The position numbers and the translations under genes were made by a program. A model generated the notes under the pieces. The model saw nothing but the letters and a program-made list of their open reading frames with translations, was not told where the DNA came from and ran no database searches. Of a stretch of DNA of 64,000 bases, positions 9,901 through 21,948 are shown piece after piece. Origin of the DNA: Strigamia acuminata (taxonomy: Eukaryota; Arthropoda; Chilopoda; Geophilomorpha; Linotaeniidae); contig OX442317.1 of assembly GCA_949358305.1 (NCBI GenBank), forward strand, positions 12,216,186-12,280,185, written 5' to 3'. The number at the start of each line of letters is the position of its first letter. Position 1 is the first letter of the stretch.

Positions 9901-12900
9901 GGAGAATAGACTTTTGATCTCATCACAGTTGACTTAGCACAAACACCACAAGACCAATGTCTCTGAATGTTCTGAAATAGTGTTTAAACTTTAGTAGAAA
10001 GCTTTAATGTAAGTTTTAGCAACATCCAAGCAATGATTTGAAAGAATAAACTTTTGATCTCATTTGACATCACAGTTGACTTAGCACAAACATCACAAGA
10101 CCAATGTCTCTGAATGTTTTGAAATAGTGTTTAAACCTTAGTAGAAGGCTTCAATGTAAGTTTTAGCAACATCCAAGCAATGATTTGGAAGAATAAACTT
10201 TTGATCCCATTTGACATCACAGTTGACTTAGCACAAACATCACAAGACCAATGTTTCTGAATGTTCTGAAATAGTGTTTAAACCTTAGTAGAAGGCTTCA
10301 ATGTAAGTTTTAGCAACATCCAAGCAATGATTTGGAAGAATAAACTTTTGATCCCATTTGACATCACAGTTGACTTAGCACAAACATCACAAGACCAATG
10401 TTTCTGAATGTTCTGAAATAGTGTTTAAACCTTAGTAGAAAGCTTCAATGTAAGTTTTAGCAACATCCAAGCAATAATTTGAAAGAATAAACTTTTGATC
10501 TCATTTGACGTCACAGTTGACTTAGCACAAACACCACAAGACCAATGTCTCTGAATGTTTAGAAATAGTGTTTAAACCTTAGTAGAAGGCTTCAATGTAA
10601 GTGTTAGCAACATCCAAGCAATAATTTGAAAGAATAAACTTTTGATCTCATTTGACATCACAGTTGACTTAGCACAAACACCACAAACCAATGTCTCTGA
10701 ATGTTCTGAAATAGTGTTTAAACCTTAGTAGAAGGCTTCAATGTAAGTTTTAGCAACATCCAAGCAATGATTTGGAAGAATAGACTTTTGATCTCATCAC
10801 AGTTGACTTAGCACAAACATCACAAGACCAATGTCTCTGAATGTTTTGAAATAGTGTTTAAACCTTAGTAGAAAGCTTTAATGTAAGTTTTAGCAACATC
10901 CAAGCAATAATTTGGGAGAATAGACTTTTGATCTCATCACAGTTGACTTAGCACAAACATCACAAGACCAATGTCTCTGAATGTTTTGAAATAGTGTTTA
11001 AACCTTAGTAGAAAGCTTTAATGTAAGTTTTAGCAACATCCAAGCAATGATTTGGGAGAATAGACTTTTGATCTCATCACAGTTGACTTAGCACAAACAC
11101 CACAAGACCAATGTCTCTGAATGTTCTGAAATAGTGTTTAAACCTTAGTAGACGGCTTCAATGTAAGTTTTAGCAACATCCAAGCAATGATTTGGGAGAA
11201 TAGACTTTTGATCTCATCACAGTTGACTTAGCACAAACACCACAAGACCAATGTCTCTGAATGTTCTGAAATAGTGTTTAAACTTTAGTAGAAAGCTTTA
11301 ATGTAAGTTTTAGCAACATCCAAGCAATGATTTGAAAGAATAAACTTTTGATCTCATTTGACATCACAGTTGACTTAGCACAAACATCACAAGACCAATG
11401 TCTCTGAATGTTCTGAAATAGTGTTTAAACCTTAGTAGAAGGCTTCAATGTAAGTTTTAGCAACATCCAAGCAATGATTTGGAAGAATAAACTTTTGATC
11501 CCATTTGACATCACAGTTGACTTAGCACAAACATCACACGACCAATGTTTCTGAATGTTCTGAAATAGTGTTTAAACCTTAGTAGAAAGCTTCAATGTAA
11601 GTTTTAGCAACATCCAAGCAATAATTTGAAAGAATAAACTTTTGATCTCATTTGACGTCACAGTTGACTTAGCACAAACACCACAAACCAATGTCTCTGA
11701 ATGTTCTGAAATAGTGTTTAAACCTTAGTAGAAGGCTTCAATGTAAGTTTTAGCAACATCCAAGCAATGATTTGGGAGAATAGACTTTTGATCTCATCAC
11801 AGTTGACTTAGCACAAACACCACAAGACCAATGTCTCTGAATGTTTAGAAATAGTGTTTAAACCTTAGTAGAAGGCTTCAATGTAAGTGTTAGCAACATC
11901 CAAGCAATAATTTGAAAGAATAAACTTTTGATCTCATTTGACATCACAGTTGACTTAGCACAAACACCACAAACCAATGTCTCTGAATGTTCTGAAATAG
12001 TGTTTAAACCTTAGTAGAAGGCTTCAATGTAAGTTTTAGCAACATCCAAGCAATGATTTGGGAGAATAGACTTTTGATCTCATCACAGTTGACTTAGCAC
12101 AAACATCACAAGACCAATGTCTCTGAATGTTTTGAAATAGTGTTTAAACCTTAGTAAAAAGCTTTAATGTAAGTTTTAGCAACATCCAAGCAATGATTTG
12201 GGAGAATAGACTTTTGATCTCATCACAGTTGACTTAGCACAAACACCACAAGACCAATGTCTCTAAATGTTCTGAAATAGTGTTTAAACCTTAGTAGACG
12301 GCTTCAATGTAAGTTTTAGCAACATCCAAGCAATGATTTGGGAGAATAGACTTTTGATCTCATCACAGTTGACTTAGCACAAACACCACAAGACCAATGT
12401 CTCTGAATGTTTAGAAATAGTGTTTAAACCTTAGTAGAAGGCTTCAATGTAAGTGTTAGCAACATCCAAGCAATAATTTGAAAGAATAAACTTTTGATCT
12501 CATTTGACATCACAGTTGACTTAGCACAAACACCACAAACCAATGTCTCTGAATGTTCTGAAATAGTGTTTAAACCTTAGTAGAAAGCTTCAATGTAAGT
12601 TTTAGCAACATCCAAGCAATGATTTGGGAGAATAGACTTTTGATCTCATCACAGTTGACTTAGCACAAACATCACAAGACCAATGTCTCTGAATGTTTTG
12701 AAATAGTGTTTAAACCTTAGTAAAAAGCTTTAATGTAAGTTTTAGCAACATCCAAGCAATGATTTGGGAGAATAGACTTTTGATCTCATCACAGTTGACT
12801 TAGCACAAACACCACAAGACCAATGTCTCTAAATGTTCTGAAATAGTGTTTAAACTTTAGTAGAAAGCTTTAATGTAAGTTTTAGCAACATCCAAGCAAT

Positions 12901-14046
12901 GATTTGCAAGAATAAACTTTTGATCTCATTTGACATCACAGTTGACTTAGCACAAACATCACAAGACCAATGTCTCTGAATGTTCTGAAATAGTGTTTAA
13001 ACCTTAGTAGAAGGCTTCAATGTAAGTTTTAGCAACATCCAAGCAATGATTTGGAAGAATAAACTTTTGATCCCATTTGACATCACAGTTGACTTAGCAC
13101 AAACATCACAAGACCAATGTTTCTGAATGTTCTGAAATAGTGTTTAAACCTTAGTAGAAGGCTTCAATGTAAGTTTTAGCAACATCCAAGCAATGATTTG
13201 GAAGAATAAACTTTTGATCCCATTTGACATCACAGTTGACTTAGCACAAACATCACAAGACCAATGTTTCTGAATGTTCTGAAATAGTGTTTAAACCTTA
13301 GTAGAAAGCTTCAATGTAAGTTTTAGCAACATCCAAGCAATAATTTGAAAGAATAAACTTTTGATCTCATTTGACGTCACAGTTGACTTAGCACAAACAC
13401 CACAAGACCAATGTCTCTGAATGTTTAGAAATAGTGTTTAAACCTTAGTAGAAGGCTTCAATGTAAGTGTTAGCAACATCCAAGCAATAATTTGAAAGAA
13501 TAAACTTTTGATCTCATTTGACATCACAGTTGACTTAGCACAAACACCACAAACCAATGTCTCTGAATGTTCTGAAATAGTGTTTAAACCTTAGTAGAAG
13601 GCTTCAATGTAAGTTTTAGCAACATCCAAGCAATGATTTGGGAGAATAGACTTTTGATCTCATCACAGTTGACTTAGCACAAACATCACAAGACCAATGT
13701 CTCTGAATGTTTTGAAATAGTGTTTAAACCTTAGTAAAAAGCTTTAATGTAAGTTTTAGCAACATCCAAGCAATGATTTGGGAGAATAGACTTTTGATCT
13801 CATCACAGTTGACTTAGCACAAACACCACAAGACCAATGTCTCTAAATGTTCTGAAATAGTGTTTAAACCTTAGTAGACGGCTTCAATGTAAGTTTTAGC
13901 AACATCCAAGCAATGATTTGGGAGAATAGACTTTTGATCTAATCACAGTTGACTTAGCACAAACACCACAAGACCAATGTCTCTGAATGTTTAGAAATAG
14001 TGTTTAAACCTTAGTAGAAGGCTTCAATGTAAGTGTTAGCAACATC
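6975..14046 (+). repeat. Satellite array 1, 140/147-bp monomers
   Basis: About 49 tandem monomers. Spacing of the word CCTTAGTAG is 140, 146 or 147 bp (for example 7268, 7408, 7555, 7701, 7841, 7981, 8121). Long monomers carry a 7-bp insertion TTGACAT or TTGACGT between CTCAT and CACAG; a 1-bp loss (CACAAACC for CACAAGACC) gives 146 bp. Each monomer has GTTTAAAC. Diagnostic variants recur in order, giving a higher-order repeat; one 8-monomer unit occupies 10430-11576 (1,147 bp). The array is cut at 14046 by element C and resumes in register at 29737. No genes are present. Confidence 0.97.
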
Positions 14047-15321
14047 TTTTTCGAATCGCCTGTCGATCCGAAGATAGGATTCGGGGACGGAGCATTGATT
14101 TGCCTTGTGCAAATCGCCCGATTTGAGTCGCATCGACTCTTGTTGTTATGTCTGGTTTTAAACATTTTTTGTTGCAAGGAGGTATGGAGAGAGAGGGGAG
14201 TTGACTATTCAACTTGATATTTTATTCGCAAGTGAGGAATTTAATCCTTTTAACAATGAGACGAAACGTGACACGAGATGGACAACAATCAAATATCAAG
14301 TGTCACAAAACAAGGTTTATGATTTTAAGCCTAACATTGCATAAATGTCTTAATTATACATTAGAAACTTCATTTATAGAAGGCATGAAGTTTCCCAATT
14401 AAATATAACATGGGTGGAGTTGTCAGGCGCTTTTCTGGCCTAAAATCATCACTTTTAGCACAAGTGTATAATTTAACTTTGTAAATGATTGAATACAAAT
14501 AATCAAACTTAACTAAATTTCTCAGATCACATAAAAAGTAGCAATCCGAGAGAAAACCATATTTTAACTGAACAAACAACAATTTGAGTTGTATAAACAT
14601 TGATAAAAATACAACTCCTCCGTGTATGACGTCATTTGCGAGTATGAATGCTCCATCGCGTCTCGTCATCGCTCGCAAATCGTCTACTGTCACATCGAAA
14701 TTAAATCAGGAGTGAAAGTGAACAAATTAATTAAACTAATTCCTCTAATTGTACAATCAAACCTAATTTCTATTTACATTAGCAGATAATCGAAGAAACA
14801 TTCGACCGCACGCTTCATCCGGGTCTCAACGACTGAAAATGGCCGACCTAATGCAACGCCTTCGCTCCCGATCGCCTTCTGCTGCGGATTACTTCTCTCC
14901 CGCGATCCCATAAATTACCGATCAGGTAAGTAAGCACATATGTATTTCCTTCCAACATATTGCTTGTGTCTTTGAGCTTAACGAGCGTTTCCTTTGGCCA
15001 TTTCAGCGTCCATCACCCGAACCAAGCCGTACGATTTCCGTCTCCTCGACTTTGCAACCTCGTGAGATGTTCTTCACCGATATAACTACAAGGTAAATAA
15101 ATATTTGAATGAATAACAAGTGTAAATAAAACTTAATATCTATTTACAGCCTCGTGCAACTCCCGAACCGAATTGCATCCGGATTCAGCCAAACTTAAGG
15201 TAAATAATTTCACATATATAAAGTCAAACATAACTTTAACAAGTAACGTAATTATTCCTAACCCAAACATTATTTATTTACAGTCATTTCCTCATATGAA
15301 GCAGGCCGGTGACTCCTGCCC
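14047..15321 (-). repeat. Left (3') LTR of element C, part 1
   Basis: Matches 27830-29104 with no difference noticed by eye. It carries the first exons and introns of the antisense unit described at 28622-29736: the small-ORF ATG is at 14839 and the introns are at 14926-15016, 15093-15149 and 15200-15283. It ends with GCCC (15318-15321), the target duplication of D. Confidence 0.92.
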
Positions 15322-16082
15322 TGTTTCTAGCAATGCTTTGTGGCCGTGTGGCACTCTAGAAGACAACAGAAAAAGCTTATAACAAATAAACCTACTTACT
15401 AGAACTTGTGATGAGCTCCAAAAGAGATGATGCATTGCAGGAGAAATCCTGCTTGAAATCCCTGCAAAGTGGCCTAATAAGTGTCTGGAAGAACTCACCA
15501 CTAATATGCCAAATAACACATAAACAAACCGAATTTAATGTAAAGTTAATATCTATCAAAAGTACACAGAAAAGAGAGGAGAAAATTACATATCTTAACC
15601 CTAGAAATCTACATAACAGTCACAGTGTAGTTGCTGCGCAACCTACAACAATTAGAGCAACGAGTGGCAACAATCACTCGCAAGAGGCGAATTGTCCCTC
15701 TAGTGACAAAATGATAAAGCGTATACAAGAAAATACACAGTTTCAAGTATAAAATCATTACAAAAGGCACAAAACCGTAATACATTAAGCCAAAGTGTTT
15801 CAAATAAATGAACTAACTTAGGAACTAACAGCAGCGACTCTTTGGACGAATCCAAGCAGTAAAACTCCAAAGAATCAAAGGAAAAATACAAGATTACCTT
15901 AAGAAAGACAGCTTAAATCAGGTAAAACATAACTCCCACGTCACAAACTACACGAAATTCATTTAACATTTAGCCAAAACTTAAGCTGCACTATTAACTA
16001 AACACAAACTTAAATAATTGATCAATTCAAGCAAATCCGCTATTGCGATAGCAAAAAATCCATGTTGCGCGTGCTCGCAACA
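15322..16082 (-). repeat. Left (3') LTR of element D (761 bp)
   Basis: Begins TGTTTCTAGC and ends GCTCGCAACA. It appears identical to 20520-21280 by eye, including every short translated frame, so the insertion is recent. Confidence 0.95.
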
Positions 16083-16116
16083 GCGTTGCCGGCCAAAGAA
16101 GAAGGGAAGGCAAGGC
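16083..16116 (-). promoter_or_regulatory. Pyrimidine-rich tract at 3' LTR boundary of D
   Basis: In the sense (minus) direction a CT-rich run is followed by GGCCGGCAACGC and then the LTR. It is equivalent in position and sequence to the tracts in A, B, C and E. Confidence 0.55.
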
Positions 16117-19100
16117 AGAAAACTGTTGAAGGAATTCCCCATCAAAACCAAGAGCACGGAAAGAAAAAGTATCGAAGCCAAGCTTGACTTTGTGAAAGTC
16201 GCGAAGGCAAAACCATAGACACTAAAAGAAACTTAGAACACGAGAGAAGAAAGAGAAGGGCCGTGCCATGATGACCTAGTCCAGACACCAAGGGGCTACG
16301 GCGTCGCCAATAGACACGTGGCGCACACGCAAGAACCTTCAGAAAATCCGACTGAACGGGTTTTCTAACCAAAACGACGTGAGAACATTGCGGGAGCTTG
16401 TCCGAAAACTCAGTCTGTCAACCCGTAGACAGACGCTTAAACTAAACGGAAACTAAAAATGGGAGAACAGAAATCCTTGTCAGAGAGGAAAGGCGCTGGT
16501 CCAAAACAATCGTCCAACCAAACACCGAGGTTAGAAGTCTCAGAACCGAAAACTAAACGTCGTCGAAAAAAGGAAAACTGTCACAAAAACTCTTGATCGA
16601 GCATGGCCTCGCAAGGAACATGACATACATGAAGACTAGAAGAAACTTGAAACGCAAAAAAGAACAAACTTGAGACACGGCAGACTTCACCGCCTCGTTG
16701 TCCTCGAGCCAGCGCTCAAGTGGCAACGTGCCACGGAAACCTCCGTCCGCACGAAAACACGAGCTGCGAACTCAAACTTAATAAACTATTAAGGACGACC
16801 CTTTTCTAGAAAACAAGAAAAATGCAAAATAAGGGAATGAATGCGTTGACCCAGACCTATCGTCTGACCAACCACCCAGCATTCGTACGAAGAACTAGAA
16901 AATGCCGTCAAGACCTAGGCACCACTCTTTTGCAAAGAGTGACCAACTAACAACTTACCCAAAGCCATGACCACCTAGCTAACATGATCACGCCAGAAAG
17001 AGGAAAAAGAGAACGAGAAGGCATGAAGCTCAGGCAATGCGAACCATTCGCAGCAACTGCCACGCAAAGGCGTTGACCGCACCCTGACTTGACATGAACC
17101 CACGAAACCGCTAAGAGCAGAGAATAAAGAAAAAAGGAAAGACTTAGTCAGGTGACTGTGTAAACCATCTGCGACCTCTTGTCCACAGCGACAAGGAAAC
17201 ACGCGCACGCTGACCCATCAACCACAACTTTATCTAACTAACAAGAGAAAAACGGTTCAATTATCTAAACAGAACGAGCACGTTCCGTGCAAATAAATAC
17301 CGGCTAAAACGTCAATATTATCACTAAAGCTATTGGCCAAGTATGGCCTCACAAAGGAAACTAGCAAACCGGAACTGTGAAAACCAGCAAGAATTCCAAA
17401 ACACTAAACTTTCTGCTTTTTTTTTTCGAAGAGGGAACAAGTCCGTACCCAAATAATCAATCCATTTCCTCCCCACGAGAAAAGAAAGGAAAGGGACCTG
17501 CTTCTTTTTGAAGATCAACAGGTGTCATATGATACTGAAAAACGTTGGAAGCAGTGCAACTGCAACCAAATGAAGCGAAGCTACACTTCCTTCACGAAAA
17601 CTAATCACGTCGTTGAAAAGAAATTAAAACCGGTGGCTTTCTTTCAACCGAGCTGCGCTTTACGAATGCGCCTTGAACAAAGAGGTACCCGATGGACATC
17701 GCGTCCGCACTCGGGCCACCGTGTAGCCTGTTGTGAGCAGACTACCACGAAGACTGAAACTTCTTTAACCGAGGGGGGAAATAGAAACTAGATCTAGTTA
17801 AAACCCCATGCTCCAATAAGGAGGCTACCGTATGAACGCTTGGCCCACCCCGAGTCGGAACCAATATGATTGAACCGAGAAACGAGAGAAGAGGGAGGGT
17901 TGCTTGACGTCCCTGATTGCGAGGGGCGTCACACATAGACATGAGCACAAGGACTTGCCAGTTGCCAACCGCATTCCTGGAACCGGTAAGCAACTGCAAG
18001 TCGACAATTGACTCGCTCACACACCCATTGACGACATCTTCAATCAGCAAGCCGACTTCCGGAAATCGCCACTCTACTGAAAGCACGTGTCGTCCAATGG
18101 CTAAAACGTGTTGCCGAGTGCCGGCGCCAAAAAGGCCGCACACACACGTCCTTCGACCCATCCTAGAGTGGGCTCCCTGCCTAGTGCATGTCTGCCTCAC
18201 TGCAGAGCTAGGGATGAAAGACTAACAACAACTACTCAGTCGCGGGAAGCCAACGTAGAAATAGGGGCCGCCAAGAGGCGCAGGGACATTGTCTCGGACA
18301 CGACATCTAACAGAGTATGGCAGTGCAAACCTGCCCTCTGAAACACATCGAATGGCAGTCCTTGCTGTGCACAGCAAGAACGACCATCCAAAACAAGTAC
18401 CTATACCCTAACGCCACGCTAGCTAGCCACAACCCAAAAATAGCAAGCAAGCTATTTCCTAAACGAATAAGCTAAAATGTCCAAATTCTAAGGTTGCCCC
18501 AAAGAATTAGAATAACTAAACTTCCTTTTTTTTTAAACGATAAAAGGCGAGACTAATCACTAATGAAGACTCATGAAACGCTACGGACGTTTCCACGAAG
18601 AGACAGCGAAAATGCAGAACGTACATCACCAGCGGTAGACACTGGGTGTAGCGGTCAACAACAGAAACTGGACTTGCCCAGTGGGCGGTGCGGATCGGCT
18701 GCTCTAAACTTCCAGCACCGACAGAAGTCACACGCCTTTCTAAATCCAAACCCACTTGCAAACAAGTCGTAACACAATCTAACCGAACAGAAATTTGACG
18801 GACAGATAAGAACCGACTGACCTCACGGGCCAGCGCTCGCTCAGCTTGACATGAGCAGCAAAAGAACGAATCTCGTTCTAAAAACAAGAAACGTTCTAAA
18901 AACACACGAATACAAACGGGTGTGCCCTCTCCCGAAGCGGAGAGGTGACCGACACCAGATCTCACGAGGAAACTCGTGCAACACACGAAAGACATTGGAC
19001 ACAAAACGTAAAGACCAGAGGTCGTCCACATTCCAAACACAAGAGCAGGCTCACATGACGAGAAGAAGCTAGATCACTCAAGGACCCCCCTGACCGCCGC

Positions 19101-19847
19101 TCTGATAGGCGGGAAGGACGAGAAGAGGGAACTGGTTGGCCCACAATAGCTAGTAATTTAACTTTAGCGTAGGGCAGAAAGCTAAAAGCGGGAGTTAATC
19201 GACCCCAAGCTGACGACTAACTGGCCAACACCACTAAAAATCTGCAAATGTGACGACGCTCCTGTCAGTAAGCCTAAAAAAACTCTCAAAGAGTTTACAC
19301 GTAACAAGGGAAAAACCCTGGGAAATTACAAGAACTCAAGACCAAAGAGCTTATTGTATAATAAGTTGGCGATTTCAAATTAAAAGGGAGTGGATTAAAG
19401 AAAATTCAAATACAACTAACTACCGTATGCACGGATTGGGCCGAAAATTCTCAATAAAACGTGTGCAAGCTACTTAAAAAACCGCAGGTCTAACTGTAGA
19501 CAATTAAAGACAGGAACTCCCTAATTAATTTCCGACAAAAAAGCCAATAAATTCATATAAGCTACTCTTTAGTATCTTTAACAAGAAACTCATGACATTA
19601 ATACTAGAAAACGCATTCGAGGAGGACAAAAACAGAAGTTTAGAGTTTAAGGGGACTCCAAACAAGGCGCAAATAGGCGTGGAAACTAGCTACACTTGCA
19701 CAACGACGTATGCAGAAGCATGAAACAGAACTAACGCCCCAAAACTCCCAAAACAACCAGAATATCCCCCAAAAACCTTAAAATTAACATTTGATGAAAA
19801 CGAGAAAATATAATCGACAAAAAAAAACAAAATCTTCATTGCCGACT
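16117..19847 (-). other. Non-coding interior of element D
   Basis: 3.7 kb without a convincing gene. Open frames of 60-174 codons occur on both strands but have low-complexity, arginine/serine/cysteine-heavy translations and overlap each other. The plus strand is rich in A and poor in T for long stretches, so the sense RNA would be U-rich and A-poor. Two segments around 16594 and 17333 share a short similarity (both contain TATGGCCTC-like or CATGGCCTC-like words followed by CAAAGGAA or CAAGGAA), hinting at an old internal duplication. Confidence 0.6.
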
Positions 19848-20456
19848 CTAGTACATTGCGTTGTGTTTAACTGGCGGTCGACTGACGCTTGAAGAGTGAC
19901 TCTTCCAAACTCGGTGACCATTCTGTGTGCGCTGACGGCACGAATCTCTTTGCTGGATCGTCCATTCTGCCTGAGAAAACTGGCTCTGCTGAAGACGAAA
20001 CAACTCGACTGGAATCTTGACCGCGTCGCTTGTGAGACGGCGCACGTCTGTGTGGACACAGCCTCGTTCTGTACAACTAGCTGGGCACACGAAAACTCGG
20101 AAAATCTTTGCAAAACTCTCTTGACCGACGATCCCGATGTGATTGCTATCGACGATCAGACCAATGGCGTCCCGCTTTATTAACGACACCAAACCACGTG
20201 CTGTGCTGACGACGCCGATGACGCACGGAACTGCCCAGCTCAAAACGTTGAGGCATCTGCATTCCGCCATGCAACGCACTCGCACTGGACTTACTGGATG
20301 TTCCTGAAACAAATATCGCCATTCTTTGTGGCGATTCCCGATGTGTGTGGCAGCCACACTTGCTGCGCTTGTGGCACACGACGTGGTGGACGTAACACAG
20401 TCCACGCAACTCTTGATGCAATCGTTGATCTTGAAAATGGCGCCCGTTTCGGCCAT
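19848..20456 (-). CDS. Hypothetical 202-residue protein of element D
   Basis: First substantial frame downstream of the primer-binding site of D, with its ATG about 40 nt after it. The frame is open further upstream into the LTR, but this ATG (start MAETGAIFK) is the first that lies after the primer-binding site with a favourable AAAATGGC context. The product has about 12 cysteines, several paired (SCVDC, CMAECRC, CPASC), a hydrophobic middle around residues 80-110 and a basic, serine/glutamine-rich C-terminus. I recognise no domain. It could be a Gag remnant, a captured host fragment or a chance frame. Confidence 0.3.
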   Translation of the reverse strand: MAETGAIFKINDCIKSCVDCVTSTTSCATSAASVAATHIGNRHKEWRYLFQEHPVSPVRVRCMAECRCLNVLSWAVPCVIGVVSTARGLVSLIKRDAIGLIVDSNHIGIVGQESFAKIFRVFVCPASCTERGCVHTDVRRLTSDAVKIPVELFRLQQSQFSQAEWTIQQRDSCRQRTQNGHRVWKSHSSSVSRPPVKHNAMY

Positions 20457-20497
20457 TTTCGAACTCACGGCAACTACGCATCTGGTTTGCATCCTGG

Positions 20498-20515
20498 TCA
20501 AGCAAAACGGCACCA
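20498..20515 (-). other. Primer-binding site of element D
   Basis: On the minus strand TGGTGCCGTTTTGCTTGA begins four bases after the LTR. TGG complements a tRNA CCA end, and the core TGGTGCCGT is shared with element C and, with one change, with element E. The tRNA is not identified. Confidence 0.7.
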
Positions 20516-20519
20516 AAAA

Positions 20520-21280
20520 TGTTTCTAGCAATGCTTTGTGGCCGTGTGGCACTCTAGAAGACAACAGAAAAAGCTTATAACAAATAAACCTACTTACTAG
20601 AACTTGTGATGAGCTCCAAAAGAGATGATGCATTGCAGGAGAAATCCTGCTTGAAATCCCTGCAAAGTGGCCTAATAAGTGTCTGGAAGAACTCACCACT
20701 AATATGCCAAATAACACATAAACAAACCGAATTTAATGTAAAGTTAATATCTATCAAAAGTACACAGAAAAGAGAGGAGAAAATTACATATCTTAACCCT
20801 AGAAATCTACATAACAGTCACAGTGTAGTTGCTGCGCAACCTACAACAATTAGAGCAACGAGTGGCAACAATCACTCGCAAGAGGCGAATTGTCCCTCTA
20901 GTGACAAAATGATAAAGCGTATACAAGAAAATACACAGTTTCAAGTATAAAATCATTACAAAAGGCACAAAACCGTAATACATTAAGCCAAAGTGTTTCA
21001 AATAAATGAACTAACTTAGGAACTAACAGCAGCGACTCTTTGGACGAATCCAAGCAGTAAAACTCCAAAGAATCAAAGGAAAAATACAAGATTACCTTAA
21101 GAAAGACAGCTTAAATCAGGTAAAACATAACTCCCACGTCACAAACTACACGAAATTCATTTAACATTTAGCCAAAACTTAAGCTGCACTATTAACTAAA
21201 CACAAACTTAAATAATTGATCAATTCAAGCAAATCCGCTATTGCGATAGCAAAAAATCCATGTTGCGCGTGCTCGCAACA
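20520..21280 (-). repeat. Right (5') LTR of element D (761 bp)
   Basis: Same length and, by eye, same sequence as 15322-16082, ending GCTCGCAACA. It is followed by GCCC (21281-21284), the second copy of the target duplication. Confidence 0.95.
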
Positions 21281-21284
21281 GCCC

Positions 21285-21916
21285 CATTCCTCCGGATTTC
21301 GTAAACTTAAGGTGAGCAAATAATCGGTTATAAATTAAAACATAACTTAACATTTCATGTAAACATATTTAACCAAACCAAACATCCGTTTTAATTTAAA
21401 CCTTCCTTTATTTACAGTTATTCCCAAATCGGAGGCAGATTTGTGACTTCTACCCCAATCCAGCTTCTACCCCAATCCAGCGAACCGTCTTAATTTATCC
21501 GTAAGTAAATAAATCAACGCAAATGAAAAACTGTAAACCTCGATTATATTTAACCCGTATTTTCCTTTCCAGACATACTCGAATCCAGCGATTGTATCAC
21601 GACCCGGGGAGTTCTTCACATTCAGATAAGTTATAGCAATTAATTTCCGATATGAACAATTATTTAAAAGCTCGAACTCCTTTTCAGAATCTTCTAGAAC
21701 TTCAATTTGATCGACAACCCGAGATTATGCCTATTCGACTTCAACTAAGTGACAACTGATTGTCTTCTGAAAGGTAAATAAATTTAGCTAATTTATTTCT
21801 TTCTTTCTTTCTTTCTTTCTTTTTTAGTGAAAAGTTCGGACTTATTTCAACTTTCACCATCTTTTCTTTCCTTTATATTTTGAGAAGCATTTCCTGTTTC
21901 GAACTGATTCGCAACA
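21285..21916 (-). repeat. Left (3') LTR of element C, part 2
   Basis: Continues the C LTR after the D insertion and matches 29105-29736. It includes a TTTC microsatellite (about 21807-21830) and the last exons and introns of the antisense unit. It ends GATTCGCAACA. Confidence 0.92.
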
Positions 21917-21948
21917 GCGCTCCCGCCGAAACAAAAGGAACAGCAAAG
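21917..21948 (-). promoter_or_regulatory. Pyrimidine-rich tract at 3' LTR boundary of C
   Basis: In the minus sense a T/C-rich run is followed by TTTCGGCGGGAGCGC and then the LTR. It corresponds to the boundary tracts of the other four elements. Confidence 0.5.

Larger units (their letters stand above)
15322..21280 (-). mobile_element. Element D: non-autonomous BEL-like LTR element
   Basis: Has 761-bp LTRs at both ends, a 4,437-bp interior and a GCCC duplication at 15318-15321 and 21281-21284. The second LTR of element C at about 29095-29120 preserves the unoccupied site with a single GCCC, which proves the boundaries. The primer-binding site lies beside the right LTR on the minus strand, so transcription is right to left. 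No RT, integrase or recognisable Gag is encoded, so it would need proteins in trans. It shares with E the LTR termini (TG...CGCAACA or CGAAACA) and the primer-binding core TGGTRCCGT. Confidence 0.9.

Noticed and set aside
6975-14046. Regular repeats considered as a CRISPR array
   Set aside because: Monomers are 140-147 bp with no unique spacers, in a eukaryotic context.
17522-19144. Many open frames of 60-174 codons on both strands in element D
   Set aside because: They overlap one another on opposite strands, have no recognisable motifs and reflect skewed base composition rather than coding.
19848-20717. A 289-codon minus-strand frame starting inside the LTR of D
   Set aside because: Its first part reads through LTR and primer-binding site. 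Only the part from the ATG at 20456 is kept, as a doubtful protein.
21807-21832. TTTC run considered as a telomere-like repeat
   Set aside because: It is a short microsatellite inside the LTR of C (repeated near 29615) and serves as the pyrimidine tract of an intron-like segment.
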